A stretch of DNA of 34,701 nt from Pseudomonadota bacterium (GTDB lineage: Bacteria; Pseudomonadota; Gammaproteobacteria; Burkholderiales; JAKAFK01), in the NCBI GenBank assembly GCA_021817985.1, contig JAKAFK010000041.1, positions 1 through 34,701 on the forward strand, in the 5' to 3' direction. Below are positions 1-8,670 of this stretch, piece by piece. Each line of letters begins with the position of its first letter. Within the stretch, counting starts at the first letter, position 1. Below the pieces are notes generated by a model. The model saw nothing but the letters and a program-made list of their open reading frames with translations. It had not been told where the DNA came from and did not search any database. The position numbers were made by a program, and so were the translations under genes.

Positions 1-1964
1 GCGGCGCGCTCGAATTCGAGATTACGGGCGCACGCGAGCATTTCCTTCTCGAGCCGCTTGAGCTCCTTCCCGAGATCTTTTTCGCTCAGCCGTGCCGCCG
101 CAGCCTTGGTCCGTGATGCCCGGTGCGCCTTCTGGGCCGCGTCGGGATCGTAAACCCCGTCGATGATGTCCTTGATGCGCTTGTTGACCCCCTTGGGCGT
201 AATGCCGTGGGCCGCGTTGTGCTCCATCTGCTTGGTCCGGCGCCGCTCGGTCTCCGCGAGCGCGCGCCGCATCGAGTCGGTCACGCGATCCGCATAGAGG
301 ATGGCCGTGCCGTGAAGGTGGCGCGCCGCCCGGCCGATGGTCTGGATCAACGAGCGCTCGGAGCGCAGGAACCCTTCCTTGTCGGCATCCAGGATCGCCA
401 CCAGCGAGACCTCCGGAATGTCGAGGCCTTCGCGCAACAGATTGATGCCGACCAGCACATCGAACTGCCCGAGACGCAAGTCGCGTATGATTTCCACCCG
501 CTCGACGGTCTCGATGTCCGAGTGCAGGTAGCGGACCTTGACCCCATGCTCCGCCAAGTACTCCGTCAGGTCCTCCGCCATCCGCTTGGTCAGCGTGGTC
601 ACCAAGGCGCGCTCCCCCACGGATACCCGCCGCGTGATCTCCGACAGAAGGTCGTCGACCTGGGTTGCCGCCGGGCGCACTTCGACCGAGGGGTCCACGA
701 GCCCCGTTGGCCGTACCACCTGTTCCACCACTTGGCCCGCGTGGCTCGCTTCATACTCGGCCGGGGTCGCGGAAACAAAGACGGTCTGACGGCAGATCCG
801 CTCGAATTCGTCGAAGCGCAACGGCCGATTGTCGAGCGCGCTCGGCAGGCGGAACCCGTATTCCACCAGGTTTTCCTTGCGTGAGCGGTCGCCCTTGTAC
901 ATGCCGCCCACCTGGGGGATGGTCACGTGACTCTCGTCGATGAACATCAAGGCATTGGGCGGAAGATAGTCCAGCAACGTCGGCGGCGGGTCACCCGCCG
1001 CCCTGCCGGACAGGTGGCGCGAGTAATTTTCGATGCCCTTGCAGAAGCCGATTTCGTTCAGCATCTCAAGATCGAATCGTGTCCGCTGCTCGAGCCGTTG
1101 CGCTTCGACCAGCCTTTGCTGGCTGTAGAGGAAGTCCAGCCGCTCCCGAAGCTCCACCTTGATCGCCTCGACCGCACGCAGCGTCGTGCTCCGCGGCGTG
1201 ACATAATGGCTCGAGGGATACACGGTATAACGGGGAACCGCTTGCAGAACGCGCCCGGTGAGGGGATCGAAGAGCGAAATCCGCTCGATCTCGTCGTCGA
1301 ACAGGCTGACGCGCACGGCGGCCTCCCCGCTCTCTGCCGGGAAGATGTCCAGGATGTCGCCGTGCACCCGGAATACGCCGCGCCGGAACTCCAGCTCATT
1401 GCGGACATACTGCATTTCCGCCAGGCGCTTCAGCGCCTCGCGCTGCGGCAGGTGCTCCCCTTCCCGCAGGTGCAGAATCATTCCATGGTAATCCACCGGA
1501 TCGCCGATGCCATAGATCGCCGACACGGTGCCGACGATCACGCTGTCTTCGCGTTCAAGCAGCGCTTTGGTCGCCGACAGGCGCATCTGTTCGATGTGCT
1601 CGTTGATGCTCGAGTCCTTCTCGATGTACAGGTCCCGGGAAGGCACGTAAGCCTCCGGCTGATAGTAGTCGTAGTAGGACACGAAGTACTCGACGGCGTT
1701 TTCCGGAAAGAACTCGCGCATTTCGGCATAGAGCTGTGCCGCCAATGTCTTGTTGGGGGCCAAGATCATGGCGGGACGCCCACAGCGCGCGATGACGTTC
1801 GCCATCGTGTAGGTCTTCCCGGAACCGGTCACGCCCAGCAGCGTCTGATAAGCGAGCCCGCTCTCGATGCCTTCAACCAGCCCTTCAATGGCGAGCGGTT
1901 GATCGCCGGAGGGTTCGAATGGCTGATGCAGCTTGTAGGGGCTATTGGGAAAAGTAACGATCAC
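1..1964 (-). CDS. uvrB: UvrB, excinuclease ABC subunit B (C-terminus cut by window edge)
   Basis: UvrB is the DNA-damage-verifying helicase-like subunit of nucleotide excision repair; it is loaded by UvrA and recruits UvrC. Read leftward from a GTG at 1964, the protein begins [19 protein letters not shown] after four residues. It then shows the Walker A segment [12 protein letters not shown] (near 1800-1830) and the beta-hairpin signature [13 protein letters not shown] (near 1640-1680). The last codons in the window encode a UVR-domain helix ([18 protein letters not shown]). About 654 codons are present against roughly 670 in the family, so only the tail is missing. The GTG is preferred because it places the N-terminus where the family starts; an upstream in-frame TTG is possible. 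No LexA box was found. The gene belongs to the chromosomal flank, not the mobile element. Confidence 0.97.
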   Translation of the reverse strand, partial: MIVTFPNSPYKLHQPFEPSGDQPLAIEGLVEGIESGLAYQTLLGVTGSGKTYTMANVIARCGRPAMILAPNKTLAAQLYAEMREFFPENAVEYFVSYYDYYQPEAYVPSRDLYIEKDSSINEHIEQMRLSATKALLEREDSVIVGTVSAIYGIGDPVDYHGMILHLREGEHLPQREALKRLAEMQYVRNELEFRRGVFRVHGDILDIFPAESGEAAVRVSLFDDEIERISLFDPLTGRVLQAVPRYTVYPSSHYVTPRSTTLRAVEAIKVELRERLDFLYSQQRLVEAQRLEQRTRFDLEMLNEIGFCKGIENYSRHLSGRAAGDPPPTLLDYLPPNALMFIDESHVTIPQVGGMYKGDRSRKENLVEYGFRLPSALDNRPLRFDEFERICRQTVFVSATPAEYEASHAGQVVEQVVRPTGLVDPSVEVRPAATQVDDLLSEITRRVSVGERALVTTLTKRMAEDLTEYLAEHGVKVRYLHSDIETVERVEIIRDLRLGQFDVLVGINLLREGLDIPEVSLVAILDADKEGFLRSERSLIQTIGRAARHLHGTAILYADRVTDSMRRALAETERRRTKQMEHNAAHGITPKGVNKRIKDIIDGVYDPDAAQKAHRASRTKAAAARLSEKDLGKELKRLEKEMLACARNLEFERA

Positions 1965-1997
1965 AGGTAGAATGAGAAGATTTTTTGACAACGCTCA

Positions 1998-2003
1998 ATT
2001 ATA
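1998..2003 (-). promoter_or_regulatory. Possible -10 element for uvrB
   Basis: On the minus strand a perfect TATAAT lies 34 bp upstream of the uvrB GTG start, inside the AT-rich spacer between the divergent uvrB and aminotransferase genes. No good -35 hexamer sits at standard distance, so this is a weak promoter call. A TTGACA at 1985-1990 on the plus strand has no matching -10 for the aminotransferase. Confidence 0.35.
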
Positions 2004-2045
2004 TCATGCGGGCAGCGGCCCCCATGGCATGAGAAGGACAGGATT

Positions 2046-3239
2046 TTGGAACTCTCGCAACGCGTTCAGGCAATCAAACCCTCTCCCACCCTTGCGGTCA
2101 CGACACGCGCGGCCGCCCTCAAGGCCCAAGGCAAGGACATCATCGGACTGGGGGTGGGCGAGCCCGATTTCGACACCCCGCAGCACATCAAGGACGCCGC
2201 CATCGACGCCATCCAGCGGGGCTTCACCAAATATACCCCGGTGGCCGGCACGCCGAGCCTGAAAAAGGCAATTGTGGCGAAATTCAAGCGCGATAACGCC
2301 CTCGACTATACGCCCAGCCAGATCCTCGTATCATGTGGGGGTAAGCAAAGTTTTTTCAACCTCGTCCAGGCGCTGATCAATCCGGGCGACGAAGTCATCA
2401 TTCCCGCGCCCTATTGGGTCTCGTATCCGGACATCGTCTTGCTGGCGTCCGGCAAGCCCGTGGTCATCGATACCTCCATCGACGAAGGCTTCAAGGTCAC
2501 GCCCGCGCAGCTTGACGCGGCCATTTCCGCGAAAACGAGGCTTGTCGTTCTCAACAGCCCCAGCAATCCAAGCGGCGCGGTCTATACCCTGGAAGAACTG
2601 GCCAAGCTGGGTGAGGTGCTGCGGCGTCACCCGCAGGTGCTCATCGCCTCCGACGATATGTACGAGCACATCCGCTTTGACAACGCGCCCTTCGCCAATA
2701 TCCTCAACGCGTGTCCGGACCTTTATGCGCGCACCTTAGTCCTCAACGGCGTCTCGAAAGCCTACGCCATGACTGGATGGCGGATCGGCTACGCCGCAGG
2801 TCCCGCGACGATCATCGGGGCGATGGAAAACGTGCAGTCGCAGAGCACATCGAATCCCACCTCGATCTCGCAGGTGGCCGCCGAAGCGGCCCTCAACGGC
2901 GATCAAGGATGCATCCAACCGATGCTTGACGCCTTCCGCGAGCGTCACGATTTCATCGTGCCGGCACTCAACCAGCTCCCCGGTGTGCGCTGCGTGCCGA
3001 GCGGCGGCGCGTTCTATGCCTTTCCCGACGTGCGCGGTGTCATTCAAGCCCTGCACGGCAAGGGGCTCATCAAGGACACGTCCGACGTCACCTTCAGCGA
3101 GTATCTGCTGGAACGGGCCGCCATCGCCGTCGTCCCCGGCTCGGCGTTCGGCAATGAAGGCTATATTCGCCTCTCCTTCGCCACCTCGCTCGACAACCTG
3201 AGGCAAGCCGTCGCCCGATTCGCACAGATCCTCGCTTGA
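2046..3239 (+). CDS. Class I (subgroup Ib) aspartate aminotransferase, PLP-dependent
   Basis: This 397-residue protein is a full-length fold-type I aminotransferase that interconverts aspartate and 2-oxoglutarate with oxaloacetate and glutamate in the cytoplasm. Visible family marks are GLGVGEPDFDTP near residue 35, SPSNPSG with N174, DDMYEHI near 203-209, the PLP-lysine motif SKAYAMTGWRIGY with K238, and the carboxylate-binding arginine in YIRLSFA (R375). The start is TTG at 2046, supported by AAGGA at 2034-2038 seven bases upstream; nearby ATGs run into stops or lie in another frame. It is divergent from uvrB and followed by a hairpin terminator. It could act on aromatic or other amino acids too, because substrate range in subgroup Ib cannot be read from motifs. 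Chromosomal flank. Confidence 0.95.
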   Translation: MELSQRVQAIKPSPTLAVTTRAAALKAQGKDIIGLGVGEPDFDTPQHIKDAAIDAIQRGFTKYTPVAGTPSLKKAIVAKFKRDNALDYTPSQILVSCGGKQSFFNLVQALINPGDEVIIPAPYWVSYPDIVLLASGKPVVIDTSIDEGFKVTPAQLDAAISAKTRLVVLNSPSNPSGAVYTLEELAKLGEVLRRHPQVLIASDDMYEHIRFDNAPFANILNACPDLYARTLVLNGVSKAYAMTGWRIGYAAGPATIIGAMENVQSQSTSNPTSISQVAAEAALNGDQGCIQPMLDAFRERHDFIVPALNQLPGVRCVPSGGAFYAFPDVRGVIQALHGKGLIKDTSDVTFSEYLLERAAIAVVPGSAFGNEGYIRLSFATSLDNLRQAVARFAQILA

Positions 3240-3259
3240 CCGGTGGAGCACCAGCCGAT

Positions 3260-3286
3260 CTCGGGTGCCGATAGGCGGCACCCGAG
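3260..3286 (+). terminator. Hairpin terminator after the aminotransferase
   Basis: An 11-bp perfect inverted repeat (CTCGGGTGCCG / CGGCACCCGAG) with a 5-base loop begins 21 bases after the aminotransferase stop. A short T-run (TGTGTTTTT) follows only about 8 bases after the stem, so termination may be partial. The rest of the 280-bp stretch up to the tRNA shows no gene. Confidence 0.6.
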
Positions 3287-3519
3287 AATTGAATGTGTTT
3301 TTGGCGTGATGACGGGAAGAATACACACGGATGCAAACCCGAATGACGTTGTTGCAATCCGCCCGCCGGCGTGTCGGATATCGGGCATGCGATAGCGAGT
3401 CAATCCTTGGCTCCAGCGCCGCCGCAGAAAAGATCTCGGAGAGCAGAGTCATCCTGGGGTGGAAAAGGCTAGCTGTTGACCAACGCGAGCCGAGCGATTA
3501 AGATAGCGAGCTTTGCAAT

Positions 3520-3595
3520 TCCCCGATAGCTCAGTCGGTAGAGCGACGGACTGTTAATCCGCAGGTCCCTGGTTCGAGTCCAGGTCGGGGAGCCA
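3520..3595 (+). tRNA. tRNA-Asn (anticodon GTT), likely attB of the element
   Basis: A 76-nt cloverleaf is readable: acceptor TCCCCGA pairs with TCGGGGA (3585-3591), the discriminator is G and the CCA end is encoded (3593-3595). The anticodon GTT is at 3553-3555 and the T-arm contains GGTTCGAGTCC. The conjugation operon begins only 90 bp beyond its 3' end, the usual layout for elements integrated by tyrosine recombinases into tRNA genes. The matching 3'-tRNA repeat expected at the far junction is not found up to 34701. Confidence 0.96.
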
Positions 3596-3633
3596 CAATC
3601 CACGGGCGTTTCCGACGAAACTGCCCTTTCATT

Positions 3634-3666
3634 TTGCTCCGCAATTCTGGTGTTGCTCCGCAATTC
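3634..3666 (+). repeat. Two 14-bp direct repeats at the element's left end
   Basis: TTGCTCCGCAATTC occurs at 3634-3647 and again at 3653-3666, 19 bp apart, between tRNA-Asn and the last conjugation gene. Each copy contains the small palindrome TTGC-N3-GCAA. Position and spacing fit arm-type binding sites for the integrase or an excision factor; that role is inferred. No further copy was seen at the integrase end of the window. Confidence 0.6.
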
Positions 3667-3684
3667 GTATTCGCCCATCCATCC

Positions 3685-5082
3685 TCATGGATTCCGCGTA
3701 CCGTATGGCGGCAGGATCATGGTGCGGTTCACGAGCACGTTGAACGCGTAGCCCGGTCGAATCGTCAACGTCGGCTGGATGCTAAGATTCTTGTTGAGCA
3801 GGTTGGTCCCAACGTTGTCCATCTCCTCGGCCAGCGCCGAGGCGGCTTGCTGGCTCGCCGACGGCGTGTTGAGCGCGCCGGAGTTCTGCGGCTGGCTTAA
3901 CTGCGCACCCACGCCAAGCAGGCTCATCAAAACGGCGCTGCCGAAGATTCTCATGTAATGGTTGTCGACCTGGTCGCGGAATCCCGCCTCGCCCTCTCCG
4001 TCCGTGCCGCTCATCCCGTTCAGGTTCATCATGGCGCCGTTGGGGAAAATTAAGCGATTCCAGGCCACCAGCACGCGGCGCTGGCCATAGGCCACGTCGC
4101 TACTGTACTCGCCCACGAGGCGAGTGCCTTGGGGAATCAGTACCACCCCCGCATTAAGACTGTCATAGACGGTCTGCCTCACCTGCGCGGTGATCGTGCC
4201 TGGCAAATCGCTGTCGATGCCAGTCAGCATGACCGCGGGGATAACGGACCCGGCGAACAGTTCATGGTTGCTGATCGGCGCCTGCGCCGCGGCATCGAGG
4301 TATCCGCTGGCACTGTTGTGCGCTTGGTCGGCCAGGAATGCTTTGTTTCCCGCTTGAGCGCTTTGCCGGTCTCCCCCTCCTTCCTTTTCCTGAAGTGCCG
4401 CCAGGGCTTTCTGGACACCTGGGTCAGCCGTGCCCTCAGGTGTTGCGGCGAGGGCCATGAGTTTGCGCAGCCCATCGTTTTTGGGTGGCGCGCCGGATTG
4501 CGGCCGGCCGCCACCCATCATTCCCATGTTCCCTGCGCTAATCTTGGCCAAGTGCGCACTCTGTTCTGCCAGTATCGCACCTTCCAGACCCTTGTAGTGC
4601 TGATCGATCAGCCAGTGGCGGTACTGCTCGGCCGGCGTGAGTTTCGGCGGCTCGCCGCTTGCAGGCAGCGTTGCGCCTGGCGTGTTCAAATGCGCGCCCG
4701 GGCTGCTTGCCGGGCCGGCGGGCGCAGATGGTGCCGTACCTGGGGGACTTGGCACGGCCACCGGACCCGCCCAATGCTGCTGGGCCGCGCGCTGCATGGC
4801 GGCCACGTCAGGTGCCGTCTGTCCCACCATCGCCGTGGTCTCGGAACCTTCAGCGGGCTGGCTCTTGTTCCCAGCCGTCATGACGCCAATCACCATCCCG
4901 CCCACGATAACGCAGCCGCCAATGAAAGCGGCCTTCTTGAAGTTCTTGCTCAGGCGAGCGCCGCCTTCGCGCGGCGTGCCCTTGATGCCCAAAACTTTCT
5001 TCTTGGCCGGCTGGGCCCCATTGAGGTCCTGGTGGAGCAGGCGCTCGTCCAGCGCGTTATCGTCTTGGATGGTGTCGGTCAC
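3685..5082 (-). CDS. trbI: T4SS core-complex protein VirB10/TrbI
   Basis: VirB10 bridges inner and outer membranes in the T4SS core complex and senses ATP energy from the coupling and channel ATPases. The 465-aa product has a basic cytoplasmic N-terminus, one membrane helix at about residues 50-70, a Pro/Ala-rich periplasmic linker (about 100-155), and a C-terminal TrbI beta-barrel domain with GSVIPAVMLTGIDSDLPG, PQGTRLVGEY and the RVLVAWNRLIFPNG segment. The start is GTG at 5082, 9 bases after the stop of trbG, with GAGGG upstream. It is the last gene of the leftward transfer operon, ending 90 bp from tRNA-Asn. Confidence 0.93.
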   Translation of the reverse strand: MTDTIQDDNALDERLLHQDLNGAQPAKKKVLGIKGTPREGGARLSKNFKKAAFIGGCVIVGGMVIGVMTAGNKSQPAEGSETTAMVGQTAPDVAAMQRAAQQHWAGPVAVPSPPGTAPSAPAGPASSPGAHLNTPGATLPASGEPPKLTPAEQYRHWLIDQHYKGLEGAILAEQSAHLAKISAGNMGMMGGGRPQSGAPPKNDGLRKLMALAATPEGTADPGVQKALAALQEKEGGGDRQSAQAGNKAFLADQAHNSASGYLDAAAQAPISNHELFAGSVIPAVMLTGIDSDLPGTITAQVRQTVYDSLNAGVVLIPQGTRLVGEYSSDVAYGQRRVLVAWNRLIFPNGAMMNLNGMSGTDGEGEAGFRDQVDNHYMRIFGSAVLMSLLGVGAQLSQPQNSGALNTPSASQQAASALAEEMDNVGTNLLNKNLSIQPTLTIRPGYAFNVLVNRTMILPPYGTRNP

Positions 5083-5091
5083 GGCTCGCCC

Positions 5092-6039
5092 TCACCACCC
5101 AGAAAACCAACCGCCACCCGCCGGGCCGTGCCGACAGGTCACGCTACGGGCATTCCTGCCGACGCCGACGACCAGTTTGAACCTCCGCGGCAGGCCATCG
5201 AGGATGTAGTACCCATGCACCAGGCGAGAGTTCATCAGCTCGGTCTGGCCGTTGATGATGTTGAACACGGCGGGCGCGTCGGTGTATTGCATATCGGGAG
5301 GCATCTGCAGGTAGGTGTGCCCGCCCCCCGCAAAGATGCGCACGGGCTTGAAATCCGCATTCTCCTCCCCCTTGCACGTGAAGTCGAAGTCCAGGGTTGC
5401 CGGGTCGATGTCGCCGAGCGGCGCCACGACCGCCTCTTTTTGCGCCTCGGCCTTAGCCTGCTCGGCCGCCCTTGCCTGCGCCGCCTGCTGCTCCATGTTG
5501 ATCACCAACCGCTGCGGGTCGTAGAAGCCAACCAGCGGCACATAGGCATGGGCATCGCTCACCAGGGTCATGTAGTAGATCCGCCCGGCATCGGTCGTGA
5601 CCGCCAGGTTGGTCACCAAACCGGCGGCCGTAGGCTTGACTACCACCACGGGGCGATCGCCGGCACCGGCCGATTGCACGAGCCAGCGCACCGAGTCGCC
5701 AATGGACATATTGGTGATGTGCTCCCCGGCCATCAGGTTGATGACACAAATGTGCAACGGGGCGCAGGTGAGCGTGGGCCGACTCTGGCCGTAGGGGTAC
5801 ATCACCTGGCCATTCGTCCCCACAAGTGACGGTGCGACCCCAGTTTGCAACCATTCCCGGCTTGCATCCATAGTGGTCTTGGCCGACAACGGGACCGGAG
5901 CGACGCCTTCGACCAGCTGGTCACTGGTGCGCCCCTTGTCCGGGGCACCGATCAGGCGAATCGTCGAGGTGCTCGGCATGGCCACGGCAGAGGTGGCCAC
6001 CATGGCGAGTGCCAGGAGACAATAGCGGAAACGTTTCAT
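5092..6039 (-). CDS. trbG: T4SS outer-membrane core protein VirB9/TrbG
   Basis: This 315-aa protein carries a Sec signal peptide (about residues 1-20, ending SAVA), a VirB9 N-terminal domain and a C-terminal domain with FTCKGEENADFKPVRIFAGGGHTYLQMP and LVHGYYILDGLP, typical of the TrbG/CagX family. VirB9 pairs with VirB10 and usually a VirB7 lipoprotein to form the outer layer of the core complex. A GAGGA ribosome site lies 7 bases before the ATG at 6039, just after the trbF stop. The linker between domains is Ala/Gln/Glu-rich (about 185-210). Cys residues near 92, 98, 238 and 304 could form disulfides. Confidence 0.93.
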   Translation of the reverse strand: MKRFRYCLLALAMVATSAVAMPSTSTIRLIGAPDKGRTSDQLVEGVAPVPLSAKTTMDASREWLQTGVAPSLVGTNGQVMYPYGQSRPTLTCAPLHICVINLMAGEHITNMSIGDSVRWLVQSAGAGDRPVVVVKPTAAGLVTNLAVTTDAGRIYYMTLVSDAHAYVPLVGFYDPQRLVINMEQQAAQARAAEQAKAEAQKEAVVAPLGDIDPATLDFDFTCKGEENADFKPVRIFAGGGHTYLQMPPDMQYTDAPAVFNIINGQTELMNSRLVHGYYILDGLPRRFKLVVGVGRNARSVTCRHGPAGGGWFSGW

Positions 6040-6049
6040 TGACGGTTCC

Positions 6050-6700
6050 TCACTGGCCGTTAGAGAAAATCTGCGTCCAGGTCAGGTTCTTGACGAACAA
6101 CCCAAGCGGGTTGTCCATCATGACCTGCGGGCTCTCGGCGAGCTTCGGGTCGATCCCTGTGGTGACATCGGCTTTCCAATGCTCGACTGGTTGCGGCTGT
6201 CCGCCGTTCACCCGCACCTCCTTCCAGTCGACTTCCCACGTGTTCTTGCTCACTGGCAAGATACTGCTGATGTTGGCGCTGACCGTGAAGTCCCCGAAAG
6301 GGGGATGCTTGCTGTAATAGCCGTTGAGGTACGCGGCGGTGTCGCTGCTCGCCATCGCGTAGACTCGATTGATCAGCTCTTTCTGGGCGGCAGCATCGGG
6401 GATGACGGTTCTGGCATTCCAGATCCAGTTGGCCACCTGTGCTTCGATAATGCGTTGGTCCACGGCGCCGCCAGAGACGGGTTGCGCCATGGCGATCGGA
6501 TTGCCCATCTTGTCGATCGTCACCACATAGGGCTTGATCTTGGACTGTGCGCCGATGTAAACAACGCCGATAGCGGCGATGGCTGCGACAGCCAGCGCCC
6601 CCATTGCCACATACCGCCAAGTCCTGGCGTGGGCGAGCGCATCGCCGTAGCGCTCATCCCACTCGCGTCGCGCATTCAAATAGGGGTTGGCTTCGGCCAT
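6050..6700 (-). CDS. trbF: T4SS assembly protein VirB8/TrbF
   Basis: VirB8 is a bitopic inner-membrane protein that nucleates T4SS assembly through its periplasmic NTF2-like domain. The 216-aa product has a membrane helix at about residues 31-50, then the domain with IDKMGNPIAMAQPV and NTWEVDWKEVRVNGG. It starts at ATG 6700 with a near-perfect AGGAGG site. The 100-bp upstream gap contains one of five shared regulatory boxes (6736-6762), so trbF-trbG-trbI may be transcribed separately from the rest of the cluster. Confidence 0.92.
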   Translation of the reverse strand: MAEANPYLNARREWDERYGDALAHARTWRYVAMGALAVAAIAAIGVVYIGAQSKIKPYVVTIDKMGNPIAMAQPVSGGAVDQRIIEAQVANWIWNARTVIPDAAAQKELINRVYAMASSDTAAYLNGYYSKHPPFGDFTVSANISSILPVSKNTWEVDWKEVRVNGGQPQPVEHWKADVTTGIDPKLAESPQVMMDNPLGLFVKNLTWTQIFSNGQ

Positions 6701-6735
6701 TATTCCTCCTGTGCATTGCCTGATGGGACTGTGCC

Positions 6736-6762
6736 CTTACCTCAATTGCACAGCCGGTTGCA
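6736..6762 (-). promoter_or_regulatory. Shared regulatory box upstream of trbF
   Basis: Minus strand: TGCAAC (6762-6757), 9 bases, AAT, 3 bases, GGTAAG. Spacing is identical to four other leader boxes in this element, and the sequence is closest to the trbC copy. It lies 35 bases before the trbF start. If YGCAAC is read as a -35 element, TAAGGG falls 17 bp downstream as a weak -10. An operator role is equally possible. Confidence 0.6.
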
Positions 6763-6800
6763 GCAGGAGGAACAGGGTGTTGCCATTTGCTCGGCATTGG

Positions 6801-7055
6801 TCAGTTCGTGCGGGGGTGGCCTTGCGCCACCCCCGACTTCTCAAGGCGAACGGCCACGGCCAGGCTGATGGCGCAAAAGATGCACCACAGCCCCAACTTC
6901 CACCCCACCGGCTTACGGATCAGGATCGCAAAAGCCACAGCGTTCGCGACCTTGATGAGGCGGATCCACAGAGCCCGGCGGTCATGACGCCAGGCATGCG
7001 CGAGACGCACTCTCATGTCGTTCATTAACTGGTCTCGCAGCACATTCCTGTCCAT
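6801..7055 (-). CDS. Small 84-aa membrane protein between trbL and trbF
   Basis: Not recognised. The ATG at 7055 lies two bases after the trbL stop, with GGAG five bases upstream (the GGAG overlaps the end of trbL), so translational coupling to trbL is likely. The product is basic, with two hydrophobic stretches (about residues 34-46 and 52-70) around a short KPVGWK loop, predicting a small inner-membrane hairpin. Position suggests an accessory of the transfer channel; it lacks a lipobox and so is not an obvious VirB7. The C-terminus runs to 6801, 38 bases before the regulatory box of trbF. Confidence 0.65.
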   Translation of the reverse strand: MDRNVLRDQLMNDMRVRLAHAWRHDRRALWIRLIKVANAVAFAILIRKPVGWKLGLWCIFCAISLAVAVRLEKSGVAQGHPRTN

Positions 7056-7057
7056 GC

Positions 7058-8659
7058 TTACTCCGAATGACCGAGGCGGATCTGAATTCCGCCTCCACCG
7101 CCTTCATGGCGCGCAATGTCGTCCTTGGTGCCCGCTGCCTGACCGAGTCCGTTTTTCATGACGTCCCACGGACTGTTTTCCTTGCTGTCCTCGCCGGATT
7201 GGCCTGCTTGTCGTCCCGCCTCACCTGCCCCCGCCGCGGCCGGCGCGCCCAGAGCGTCCGCGCCGCCAGTCGCTGGCGCTGTTGGGCCAGCGCCAGCCGT
7301 ACCCCCTTGGAACCGCGCCGACATCCCGCTGCTCCCCCCGCCGGCGGGCGAGGCGCCAGAACCGCCAGACCCCGCGCCACCCGGCGCGCCTGCGCCAGTC
7401 ATCGCCCCGGGCCCGCCAGCGGCCGGCGCCGCCCCACCACCAGATCCACCCTTGGCTGACGCTCCGCCGAGGCCTCCGATAGGGCCGGAACCCCCCTTCG
7501 ATCCGCCGATGCCACCACCCGGCGCGCCTGCGCCAGTCATCGCCCCGAGCGACGCGAGCTTGTCCGTGCCGCCAATGCCGCCCGCAGCAGACGCGCCCGA
7601 ACCGCCAGACCCCGCGCCCACAAGCCCGGCCAGCTTGCTCAATCCGCCCTGCGCCGCGCCCACCGCCCCGGCATAGGCGCCGACTGCGGCCGCACCTGCG
7701 CCGGCCACGCCGGCGGCAATACCGGCACCGCCGCCAGCGACGTTGCCGAGCGTCATGCTCGGACTCCCATTCATCAACGATGAAGCCAGTCCAGGGACCT
7801 GCATGCCGATCACGCCGTACATGAGCATTGAGGTGCCGACCGAAAGCAAATCCATTGGCGGCATGTTTTTGCTGCTCGTCATCCAGTTGTTGATATAGCC
7901 GATCTCATTGTCGATCAGCTTCCCGCCAAGCCCCACGATGGCATAGATGATCAACAGCTTGATCCCAACGCTGATCATGTAGCCGATATATTTTTCCCCG
8001 AACGTACTGGTGAGCCCCGACCCGGTGAAACCCAGCATTACAAGTCCCGCGCCGCCCACGAGATAGCTCTCGATGAGCGTCATCAGCAGCTGCAGTGCGA
8101 CCAAGCTGAAACCGACCAGCACCAGGACGGATGTGATGGCGACGATCATGGCAACAAGAAAGTTGCTCGCCAAGTGCGTGATCCCTCCAGGTTGGGCCTG
8201 AAATGCCGCCCAAAGCTTGTCGATCACCGAGAATGCTTCTCCGATGACCCCCGATGGGGTCATGGATGCCGCGCTCGCGCCACCGATTCCCTGCCCCATC
8301 TTGGTAAAGCTTTGCAGGATCAGCGGCATCCATGTCGGCGCTTCCTTGATAAGCGTATAGAAGAACGCGAGGGAAGAAACTTTGAGCGCCATTCCGGCAA
8401 AGAAATCGGAGAGGTCGTTCTTCTTCAGAACATTCTTGATCCCCCACCAAGCCAGATCCAGCCCCGCCAACCCGGCAAAGATGTTGAAGGCGTAGCCCTG
8501 CGCCGTCGTCATCCATCCGACAGAAGCGGTCGAGAAGTCGTTGGCGATGCTGTCAAGGTAGCCGGCGCTGTTCGCCGGCGCTGCGGTTGCCGCGTGCGCC
8601 GTCGCGGCGGCAAACAGCAGAAAGAGCAAGCCGCCCCACGCGATCGATGTTTTCCGCAT
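7058..8659 (-). CDS. trbL: T4SS inner-membrane channel protein TrbL/VirB6
   Basis: TrbL/VirB6 proteins are polytopic and form the inner-membrane part of the substrate path. The true start is probably ATG 8659 (533 aa), which gives the signal peptide MRKTSIAWGGLLFLLFAAA; the 68-codon upstream extension overlaps eexN and looks like shadow sequence. Several membrane helices follow (about 60-310), including FLVAMIVAITSVLVLVGFS. The last ~190 residues are low-complexity Gly/Ala/Ser, containing the repeated peptides AMTGAGAPGG (twice) and GAGSGGSGAS (twice), as in TrbL family tails. The gene begins 11 bases after eexN. Confidence 0.92.
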   Translation of the reverse strand: MRKTSIAWGGLLFLLFAAATAHAATAAPANSAGYLDSIANDFSTASVGWMTTAQGYAFNIFAGLAGLDLAWWGIKNVLKKNDLSDFFAGMALKVSSLAFFYTLIKEAPTWMPLILQSFTKMGQGIGGASAASMTPSGVIGEAFSVIDKLWAAFQAQPGGITHLASNFLVAMIVAITSVLVLVGFSLVALQLLMTLIESYLVGGAGLVMLGFTGSGLTSTFGEKYIGYMISVGIKLLIIYAIVGLGGKLIDNEIGYINNWMTSSKNMPPMDLLSVGTSMLMYGVIGMQVPGLASSLMNGSPSMTLGNVAGGGAGIAAGVAGAGAAAVGAYAGAVGAAQGGLSKLAGLVGAGSGGSGASAAGGIGGTDKLASLGAMTGAGAPGGGIGGSKGGSGPIGGLGGASAKGGSGGGAAPAAGGPGAMTGAGAPGGAGSGGSGASPAGGGSSGMSARFQGGTAGAGPTAPATGGADALGAPAAAGAGEAGRQAGQSGEDSKENSPWDVMKNGLGQAAGTKDDIARHEGGGGGIQIRLGHSE

Positions 8660-8670
8660 GGCGGCACCCG

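Noticed and set aside
123-1970. Long plus-strand ORFs opposite uvrB (253 and 347 aa)
   Set aside because: High-GC antisense shadows; the opposite strand encodes UvrB with all motifs.
1960-2046. LexA/SOS box between uvrB and the aminotransferase
   Set aside because: No CTGT-N8-ACAG pattern could be found.
3469-3678. 69-aa ORF antisense to tRNA-Asn (contains PTWTRTRDLRINSPSLY)
   Set aside because: It is the familiar false translation of a tRNA complementary strand; the tRNA itself folds well.
4129-5829. 566-aa plus-strand ORF across trbI/trbG
   Set aside because: Arg/His/Gly-rich shadow without domains; the minus strand holds recognised T4SS genes.
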